Part shown: one piece after another, positions 56,984 to 64,000 of the stretch | Position numbering within the stretch: the stretch's first letter is position 1 | How the letters are laid out: each line of letters starts with the position of its first letter | NCBI GenBank assembly: GCA_025766275.1 | Contig: JAFKAC010000051.1 | Location: 186,001 to 250,000, forward strand | Source: Lactarius indigo | Lineage: Eukaryota > Basidiomycota > Agaricomycetes > Russulales > Russulaceae | DNA: 64,000 nucleotides | Reading direction: 5' to 3' | Program-made: the position numbers and the translations under genes | The notes under the pieces: model-generated | The model's database searches: none | Seen by the model: only the letters and a program-made list of their open reading frames with translations | What the model was told of the DNA's origin: nothing

Positions 56984-59900
56984 ATGCCCGCAAGCACCGT
57001 CCCGCCCCGCCCCAACTCTCAGCATGCACAAGTCCCCACCCGGACAAACGGTGAGCGCGCCCGACAAGGGAACACACACCGAGGTACAGAACAGTACCAC
57101 CCAACACCGGAGCAACCAACGCTCCCTGCACAGAGACAAAATACACCACGAAATAAAGCCAATATTAATATAGCTACCCTGAACGTGAATGGCTACACGG
57201 CCCCTTCACACCAAATGAACGGAATTGAAAAATGGTCTGCGATCAACCGTACCCTAAACACATACAAAATAGCCATACTAGCTGTCCAAGAGACACACCT
57301 AGACGATGAACGAGTCCAAAACATACTGCAATGCTTTGGCCGAAAACTAGACCTGGTCACCTCACACAACCCAACAAACCCACGATCCACAGCCGGAGTG
57401 GCTTTTATAATAAACAAAAGCATTATCGCCCCCAAATCCTACAAAGCGACTACACTCATCCCAGGGAGGGCCATTGCCCTTAAGATTAACTGGCATGGGT
57501 CGGAAGAGACGACCCTGATAAACATCTATGCACCGAATAACAAAAGCGAACACCCTGACCTCTGGGAAACGCTGAACCGTGAACGCACCAGCCAAAACGT
57601 CCCACGCCCTGACTTCCTACTAGGGGACTTCAATGTCACAGAGGACCCGATTGACAGAGCCCCAATACGCCACGATGACCTAAACGCCGTAGAAGCCCTG
57701 CGAGACCTACGACACCACCTTGACCTAGAAGACACCTGGAGACACAGAAACCCCAAGGAACGTGGCTTCACGTACCGAGCAAACGCCAACGGCCACCAAA
57801 TCCAATCCAGAATAGACAGAATATACGTGAACTCACAAAAAGCGACTCACACCATCGACTGGAAGATGGGCCCAACTCCCGTCCCAACCGACCACTGGCT
57901 GGTGGTAACCAAATTCGCCCCCGCAAATAACCCCCAAATAGGGAAAGGCCGATGGACATGGCCACTAGCGATCCTAAGAAATAGAAAACTAGGTAAAGCG
58001 ATCAACGAAAGAGGTCAGCGATTACAAAACGACATGAAAGAAGCGGAAAGAAACAACACACCACGACACATAACGAACCCCCAACTACTATGGAAAAGCT
58101 TCAAGGAAGACATTACGAAACTAGCCCAGCAAACGACAAAGGAAATACACCGGAAATGCACCGCGCGAAAATGGAACTTGCTAAAGGACCTAGAAGAGGT
58201 GGCAAGAGACCCGAACCTAGATGAAAACGAAAACACCAGATGCAACGAAGCTTACCTGGCCAACGAACTCACGCTACTAGAAAGAACAGAAGCACGACAA
58301 CAGAAAGAACTCTACCGCGCAAAATTGCTCGACCACGGAGAACGACTTGGAGGAATATGGACAAAACAAAGCAAAGAAAAGAAACCAAGGGATCTAATCC
58401 ACCAACTCAAAATCCCGGGCTCTCACCCACCACAATATGAACACAGCACAACGAGAATGGCCAAGCTAGCGAGAGACTACCACGAGAAGCTACAAACGGA
58501 CGAAAACCAGTCAACAACAGAAGAGGAACACCGAGACAAAATACGCACCCAGCTCAGAGAAATACCCCAGGGACAAAAGCTCTGCAGATCCCAAGGCGAC
58601 CCACAACAGTGGGCCATCTACAAGGCACAAGTCAAGAAAGCGCTGACATTAGCGAAAAACGGCACGGCAACCGGAATGGACGGCTGCCCGTATGAACTGT
58701 GGAAATTACTAGATGAGCGATACGAAGACGGACGAAAGACAGGCCAGGAAGCCTTCAACATAATAGGAACGCTCACACTACTCTTCCGCGATATACAGAA
58801 ACATGGAGTTGACGAAAACTCAGACTTCTCACTAGGGTGGATGTGCCCGATCTTCAAAAAGAAAGACCCCTCGGAAATTAGCAACTACAGACCGATTACG
58901 CTCCTTAACACAGACTATAAACTACTCACCAAAGTCCTAGCGCTCCAGCTCCTAAAACACATCCCAAGCATGATACACGTAGACCAAGCCAGCTTCATCC
59001 CGAAAAGATCCATCTTTGACCATATACGACTCGCGCAAACAATCCTCAATTACGCGGAGGTAATGGAAGAAGACGGAGCAATCGTAGCCCTCGACCAAGA
59101 GAAAGCGTACGACAAAATCAAACATGACTACCTGTGGGAGACGTTAGCAGCATTCAACCTCCCGCTGACCTTCACCAAGACGGTGCGCGCTCTATACGAA
59201 CACGCACATACACGAGTAGCAATCAACGGCGTCCTAAGCAAACCCTTCCGTGTAATAAGAGGGGTCAGACAAGGAGACCCGCTCTCCTGCCCACTGTTTG
59301 ACCTAGCCATCGAACCGCTAGCCTGCACAATAAGAAACTCCGATCACATATCAGGCTACGACATCCCTGGCCTAGACCGAAACATCAAAATAACACTCTT
59401 CGCCGATGACACAAACCTCTTCCTCAGCAAAAACAACAGCTTCGACCAAGCTGAAAGCATCCTAAACGACTGGTGCGAAGTATCAGGTGCTAAGTTTAAC
59501 ATAGAAAAAACGGAAATCATACCAATAGGCACAGTAGATCATAGGCAGCAAATGATCACCTCCAGAAAACTAAACGAAAATGACGCTAGGCCATTGGAGC
59601 CCAACGTGAAAATAGCCAAAGATGGAGACGCCGTACGAATTCTGGGGGCCTGGATAGGCAATAGAGTAGACGATGCTGCGCCGTGGGAGCCATTAATGGA
59701 TAAAATGAAAACCAAAATACAAAACTGGAAAAACACGCACCCAACGCTATATGGAAAAAGGTTAATCATCCAAGCAGTAATCGGTGGACACACCCAATTC
59801 CTCGCCAAAGCACAAGGAATGCCACCACACATAGAAAAAGCCATCACAAAGATGATACAAAACCTGATATGGGAACGAGACAGTAATCCCCGAATTGGCC

Positions 59901-62017
59901 TAGAGACCCTCCAAAGCCCACTTGAGGAAGGCGGACTAAAAATCCTCAACATTAAAGCGAGAAACGAAGCAATCGAAATAATGTGGCTCAAAACCTACCT
60001 CAACTTCTCCACGAACAGACCCTCTTGGGCAACGCTAACAGACCTCATCATAGCCGCAGCCGCACCACCCGGAACATCAAGCGTCGCAATCGTTAACTGC
60101 TTCCTACAATCGTGGAACCCCCCATCCCGAGGCCCCAGAGCAATCAAACTAGGAAGCGACATACTCAGAATGCTCAAAATAGCGAAAAAATACAACACCA
60201 ACCTGGCGGCCATCAGACTCTCCCAAGATATACGAGCCCAACTCCCCGCATGGTACCATTTAAACACGAAACCCAGGCCCCTCACCAACACAGCAACAAA
60301 ATGCCTACTGAAGAAACACCAAGCCAGCACGATCACAGACCTTATGAGAATATCAACAAGGCTAAGAGGAGACCACCAAAGAACGCACCACAACCCAAAC
60401 CCGCAATGCGCATGCATCAACTGCATAGAAGACCGCATCAATAGATGTAAAAACCCACACAAGTGCGCAACAGAAGCCCTGACCCGGATACAGGATACAA
60501 TCCCCAAACTAAACCCCCTAACGTTAGGCGACCCCCATGACAACCTGTCACTCACCAAGAGAAGAAAAGAACAAAACATCACCGCACGCGACGAAAACGG
60601 AATGATCCTCTTCGACCCAACAATCACCTGCAAAAATAGCCTAACGGAGTGCTTCCGTATCTTTACAGATCCGGCCAAAATCTCACCCTACCCCGCAACG
60701 TGCCGCTACACCATGGGAATCACCCATAACCACCCCAGGGTAACGATATACACCGATGGAGCATGCTTCAACAATGGAAAAGACGATGCCCGATGCGGAA
60801 GCGGCGTCTGGATAGGCCCAGGCGATAGAAGGAATGAGGCAATACGGGTCCCAGGAGAGCTACAATCAAACCAAGTCGGCGAAATAGCCGCGATCATTAA
60901 AGCAATCAATACAGTACCCACCTTCTGGCCACTACTCCTTAAGACAGACTCTAAGTACGCGATTGACGGACTAACAAAACACCTCAGCACCTGGGAAGAT
61001 AACGGATGGATAGGCGTCAAGAATGCCTCACTCTTCAAAATGGCAGCCTACCTTCTCAAAAGGCGCACCGCCACGACCCACTTCGAATGGGTCAAAGGTC
61101 ACAGCGGCGTACTTGGAAATGAAGAATGCGACAGGTTAGCTAAACAAGGCGCAGAAAAGGAAGAAACGGACGAACTGATCCTGACCGTCCCAAAAGAATA
61201 TGATCTCCAAGGAGCGAAACTTGAAACCATAACCCAGGCGCAAGCATATAAAGGAATATGCAACCAATCCCCCGCCCCAAAACGCCCGACCACCGAAAGA
61301 AACCTATCCCTAATAAAAGAGGCTGTACTGCGATTCAACAAGACGAAAGAAACATCTAAGTCAATATGGAGGAATATAAGACAACGCACAATTCGACCCA
61401 CCATTCAACAATTTATATACAAAGCCGTACACGGAGCCTTCATGATAGGGGACTTCTGGGAAAATATACCGAACTTTGAAGACAGACAATGGTGTTCCAC
61501 GTGCCATGTCAAAGAGGACATGGACCACATCCTGATAAACTGCGAAGCTACGCCAGTAAGAACGATATGGGACCTAGCAAAAAGATACTGGCCCCATGAC
61601 ACAATACCTTGGCCAACTCCCTCCCTGGGATCTGTTCTAGGATGTGGATCCCTGGCAATCCCACACGATCGAGAAAGAGAAGGCAGGGACAACCAGCAAC
61701 AGCACACCAAAGTGGGAGGAGCGAACAGACTATTACAAATCATCCTCTCGGAATCAGCCTACCTAATATGGGTCACGAGATGCGAAAGAACGATCCAATC
61801 GAAAGAACACTCAACGGAGGAAACCGAACGCCGGTGGCTCCACCAGATAAACCGAAGACTAATCAACGACAAACTAATAGCCACAAAAATCAAACGTGAC
61901 CCCAAAACCAAGAACCTCGTTGAAGCAACATGGAAATACATGTTCCACCCAGAGCCCCCCCACAACTGGCTCAACACCCGTGAGGTTTTAGTGGGTAGGA
62001 GACCACACCGCACCTAA
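56984..62017 (+). CDS. LINE-2 ORF2: endonuclease, reverse transcriptase, RNase H
   Basis: 1677 aa, open throughout. The ATG at 56984 is the first in frame; the first 60 residues are a low-complexity leader. APE endonuclease ~62-320: ATLNVNGY, AVQETHLDD, NIYAPNN, LLGDFNVTEDP, SRIDRIYVN, TDHWLV. A linker of basic helices follows to ~540. Reverse transcriptase ~555-870: GTATGMDGCPYELWK, FKKKDPSEISNYRPITLLN, QASFIPKRSIFDHIRLAQ, ALDQEKAYDKI, GVRQGDPLSCPLFDLAIEPL and catalytic LFADDTNLFL near 805. RNase H ~1250-1395 with all four acidic positions visible: YTDGACF (D1258), GEIAAIIKAI, LKTDSKYAIDGL, HSGVLGNEECDRLAKQGA. C-terminal zinc motif CSTCHVKEDMDHILINC. The NYRPITLLN/FADD pattern is L1-like; the Deceiver or Inkcap groups described from mushrooms are possible homes. 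Confidence 0.92.
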   Translation: MPASTVPPRPNSQHAQVPTRTNGERARQGNTHRGTEQYHPTPEQPTLPAQRQNTPRNKANINIATLNVNGYTAPSHQMNGIEKWSAINRTLNTYKIAILAVQETHLDDERVQNILQCFGRKLDLVTSHNPTNPRSTAGVAFIINKSIIAPKSYKATTLIPGRAIALKINWHGSEETTLINIYAPNNKSEHPDLWETLNRERTSQNVPRPDFLLGDFNVTEDPIDRAPIRHDDLNAVEALRDLRHHLDLEDTWRHRNPKERGFTYRANANGHQIQSRIDRIYVNSQKATHTIDWKMGPTPVPTDHWLVVTKFAPANNPQIGKGRWTWPLAILRNRKLGKAINERGQRLQNDMKEAERNNTPRHITNPQLLWKSFKEDITKLAQQTTKEIHRKCTARKWNLLKDLEEVARDPNLDENENTRCNEAYLANELTLLERTEARQQKELYRAKLLDHGERLGGIWTKQSKEKKPRDLIHQLKIPGSHPPQYEHSTTRMAKLARDYHEKLQTDENQSTTEEEHRDKIRTQLREIPQGQKLCRSQGDPQQWAIYKAQVKKALTLAKNGTATGMDGCPYELWKLLDERYEDGRKTGQEAFNIIGTLTLLFRDIQKHGVDENSDFSLGWMCPIFKKKDPSEISNYRPITLLNTDYKLLTKVLALQLLKHIPSMIHVDQASFIPKRSIFDHIRLAQTILNYAEVMEEDGAIVALDQEKAYDKIKHDYLWETLAAFNLPLTFTKTVRALYEHAHTRVAINGVLSKPFRVIRGVRQGDPLSCPLFDLAIEPLACTIRNSDHISGYDIPGLDRNIKITLFADDTNLFLSKNNSFDQAESILNDWCEVSGAKFNIEKTEIIPIGTVDHRQQMITSRKLNENDARPLEPNVKIAKDGDAVRILGAWIGNRVDDAAPWEPLMDKMKTKIQNWKNTHPTLYGKRLIIQAVIGGHTQFLAKAQGMPPHIEKAITKMIQNLIWERDSNPRIGLETLQSPLEEGGLKILNIKARNEAIEIMWLKTYLNFSTNRPSWATLTDLIIAAAAPPGTSSVAIVNCFLQSWNPPSRGPRAIKLGSDILRMLKIAKKYNTNLAAIRLSQDIRAQLPAWYHLNTKPRPLTNTATKCLLKKHQASTITDLMRISTRLRGDHQRTHHNPNPQCACINCIEDRINRCKNPHKCATEALTRIQDTIPKLNPLTLGDPHDNLSLTKRRKEQNITARDENGMILFDPTITCKNSLTECFRIFTDPAKISPYPATCRYTMGITHNHPRVTIYTDGACFNNGKDDARCGSGVWIGPGDRRNEAIRVPGELQSNQVGEIAAIIKAINTVPTFWPLLLKTDSKYAIDGLTKHLSTWEDNGWIGVKNASLFKMAAYLLKRRTATTHFEWVKGHSGVLGNEECDRLAKQGAEKEETDELILTVPKEYDLQGAKLETITQAQAYKGICNQSPAPKRPTTERNLSLIKEAVLRFNKTKETSKSIWRNIRQRTIRPTIQQFIYKAVHGAFMIGDFWENIPNFEDRQWCSTCHVKEDMDHILINCEATPVRTIWDLAKRYWPHDTIPWPTPSLGSVLGCGSLAIPHDREREGRDNQQQHTKVGGANRLLQIILSESAYLIWVTRCERTIQSKEHSTEETERRWLHQINRRLINDKLIATKIKRDPKTKNLVEATWKYMFHPEPPHNWLNTREVLVGRRPHRT

Positions 62018-62245
62018 CCACGGTCGCCTTGTGTCTGAGTCCCACACGATTCCCCCACCAGGGATGTGTGTAAGCGCATTTTCCCTCACAATCCGGTTCC
62101 CCCTCGGGGCCCGGCAACAAAGTGCGCTGAGTGGAGCTGATGGTAAATCTCCTCCCACTTAGCACTTTATTTACGGTATTTAGCTGTCTACGTGTAGACA
62201 TTACTAGATACCCCTAAATAAAAGCGCCCTTCCAAAAAAAAAAAA

Positions 62246-62260
62246 GAAAGGCTGTGCGCG
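62246..62260. repeat. Right target-site duplication of LINE-2
   Basis: GAAAGGCTGTGCGCG; the NLR leader then continues with CTACCTACACACGTTTCCCACC. Confidence 0.93.
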
Positions 62261-62352
62261 CTACCTACACACGTTTCCCACCTGAGAAACGTGGTCCTCG
62301 GCTCGCATTTTCGACCTGCGCTCTTATCGAACTCAAAGTTACCAAATTTACG

Positions 62353-64000
62353 ATGTCGACCAGTCTCCAGCCGTCCACCTCAACTCCAAACTTTCATCCG
62401 ATCTTCGAGAAAGCCTTGAAAGAGTATAAGAAGAAGACCGGAAAAGAAATCTCTACCCACCCGCTCGCGGAGGAGATAAATGGCTGCGGTTCTATCGAAG
62501 CCATCCTCACCGTACTTCAGGGGAAAGCCAACGAACTCAATCAATCCCAGACCAGCGACGAGCGACTCACGAAATGGCTTACGCCAACCGTGAATGTCCT
62601 CGATGCTCTCTCTTCCACCCTCGGTGAAGGCGTTGGCACAGTGAGCCCCAGCGTGTTACCTGATTATCGCTTGTGTCCTAACATCAATTTCAGGTATTTC
62701 CCCCAACCAAAATTATATTTTCTGCGATGAGTATCCTCCTCGTAGTGAGTTGACTCTCCGCGTTTGATAACCCTTGATAACCCCCCATTTTCCACAGGCG
62801 GCTAAGGGTACCGCAGCGAGCCGCGATGTACTCATCGAGCTCTTCGAGAGAATTGAAAACTTCTTTGTACGCCTCCAGACCCACACCGAAGTCGCACCGG
62901 CAGCACAGATGACGGATGTGATGGGGAGAGTGATGGCTGAAGTTCTTTCTATGCTTGCGGTCGGGACGAAGGTGATGTATCAAAGCCGAAAGAGTTAGTT
63001 TATCTTCACCGCCAAGCGTTCCCTCGCTGATATTCGCCCAGAAACATTTCTTAAGAGGCTTGTGGGAAGGAATGATATCGAGGACGCGTTGGTGAAGTTG
63101 GATAAATTGGAACAGGGGGAGCTCCGGATGGTGTCTGCGCAAGTGTTAAAGACCACGAGCGATCTGAAGGACACGACAAACGATATCAAGGACGTCACAA
63201 GTGATATCAAGGACGCTACCAGTGATATAAAGGAGGTTACCAGTGACATCAAGGACGGTGCGTAAATATTTCGTCTCGCGGGCCAATTCGTACCGAACCC
63301 CTTCGGATTAGATACGAAGGAAACAAGAGTGATGGTTCAGCAGATCGTCAGCGATGTCACATCCCGCGAATGTTCGTTTCATCGCTTCCTCACCACGAAT
63401 ACTCGTAAAGCTCACACATAATTGTAGGCGAACGGCTCCGAGGATGGTTGACCCCGCCTGATCCATCAACAAACCACACCAACGCGTGCGGCACTCAGCA
63501 TGAGAGAACTGCAGCCTGGGTTTTCGACGACAACATATTTAAGGACTGGGAGTCGTCCCAGTCGGGATCCTTATTGTGGATTCACGGCAAAGGTATGAAC
63601 GTTCCCACTCTGCGGGGACCACCTCACTGACGGCCTCTGGTTTCGTAGCCGGTTCGGGGAAGAGCATCCTCTGGTTCGCCATTCTTTCTCTCCGTATCCA
63701 GATGCTCATGTCCTCGATCAGCTCTGCAATCATCCAGCATGTCCTCACTCTGCGCGATGCTGGGTCAGCCGCCGTCGCCTATTTCTATTTCGATTTTAGA
63801 GACGTCGACAAGAAGAATTGGCGCAGCCTCATCTCTTCACTTCTAATACAACTCTGTTCTCGGTACAAGCCTTGTCTCGATTTACTCTCCCGCATCTATT
63901 CGATCTATAACGACGGAAAGGAACAGCCCAGTGAACGAACTTTGGTCCAGTGCCTCAAAGACATGCTGATGGCGCTATCCTCGTGTCAACTCCCCACCTA
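62353..64000 (+). CDS. NLR-E: Goodbye-NACHT receptor, 5' part (runs off the window)
   Basis: Exons 62353-62640, 62694-62744, 62798-62993, 63042-63257, 63312-63371, 63428-63592 and 63649 to the window end, all with canonical signals and correct phases. The ATG at 62353 (MSTSLQPSTS) is chosen by homology; the in-frame ATG at 62254 begins inside the LINE-2 target duplication and is not used in the paralogues. Goodbye-type domain 1-180. The heptad region is the longest of the family, with four DIKD/EVTS-type units. Walker A AGSGKSILWFAIL is intact, followed by AYFYFDFRDVDKKN. No lesion in the visible part. LINE-2 separates the start from the usual promoter, so expression may be altered. Confidence 0.88.

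Larger units (their letters stand above)
54541..62245 (+). mobile_element. LINE-2: non-LTR retrotransposon in the NLR-E promoter
   Basis: 7705 bp with a 690-bp 5' leader, a gag-like ORF1 broken by one TGA (55231-56841), a 1677-aa ORF2 (56984-62017), a 3' untranslated region ending in AATAAA and a 12-nt A tail (62234-62245). Exact 15-bp target duplication. ORF2 carries APE endonuclease, an L1-type reverse transcriptase and a complete RNase H. It is unrelated at family level to LINE-1. The sense strand is rich in A and C and poor in T and G over the whole element, unlike the surrounding spacers. Confidence 0.92.

Noticed and set aside
62254..62352. N-terminal extension of NLR-E by 33 residues from an upstream ATG
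   Set aside because: It begins in the target duplication of LINE-2; in B, C and D the equivalent leader is not open from a matching ATG, while MSTSLxxS is shared by all.
1..64000. CRISPR array, bacterial operons, tRNA or rRNA genes
   Set aside because: The repeats seen are ankyrin codons, heptad codons or spacer modules; no cloverleaf-like sequence or rRNA was recognised, and the gene structure is fungal.

Overview
The window looks like a piece of a mushroom-forming basidiomycete (Agaricomycete) chromosome. Three things point there: genes split by many short (48-58 nt) GT-AG introns, fungal STAND/NLR receptors with a Goodbye-type N-terminal domain, a NACHT ATPase and ankyrin repeats, and typical agaricomycete transposons (a Tnp2-type DNA transposon and two LINE retrotransposons). 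No housekeeping gene, tRNA, rRNA or CRISPR was seen.

Layout. The backbone is a head-to-tail array of five paralogous NLR genes, all on the + strand, called A-E here. They are separated by 4.5-6.3 kb non-coding spacers that are themselves built of shared repeat modules. A (2-1526) is only a 3' ankyrin tail and carries three frameshifts and a nonsense codon. B (6435-11445) is complete: eight exons join into an open frame of 1541 aa. C (17765-30075) is cut in its ankyrin region by a 6.9-kb Tnp2 transposon (21194-28126) and, 165 bp further on, by a 508-bp hAT-like non-autonomous element (28299-28806). Its 5' part still encodes a 1030-aa truncated receptor that ends in 13 residues read from the transposon end. 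D (45306-50128) keeps all splice sites but has a +1 frameshift just after the Walker A motif. E (62353 to the window end) is open as far as it is visible, but a LINE sits about 100 bp upstream of its start codon.

Transposons. The Tnp2 element carries three genes: the transposase (+), a 148-aa three-exon gene on the - strand, and an eight-exon coiled-coil/AT-hook gene (+). Its ends are CCCAGT..., not CACTA, and it made a 7-bp target duplication. LINE-1 (35221-44405) lies in the C-D spacer; LINE-2 (54541-62245) lies in the promoter of E. Every insertion is flanked by an exact target duplication, and the paralogous units of the array supply the matching uninterrupted sites, so the boundaries are known almost to the base.

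How it fits together. The NLRs are presumed intracellular sensors: ankyrin repeats for ligand binding, NACHT as nucleotide switch, Goodbye domain as signalling end. The array shows such a family under turnover: unit duplication, homogenised 3' ends, variable heptad repeats before the NACHT domain, and inactivation by point mutation and transposon insertion. Functions are inferred from domain recognition by eye; no database search was run.
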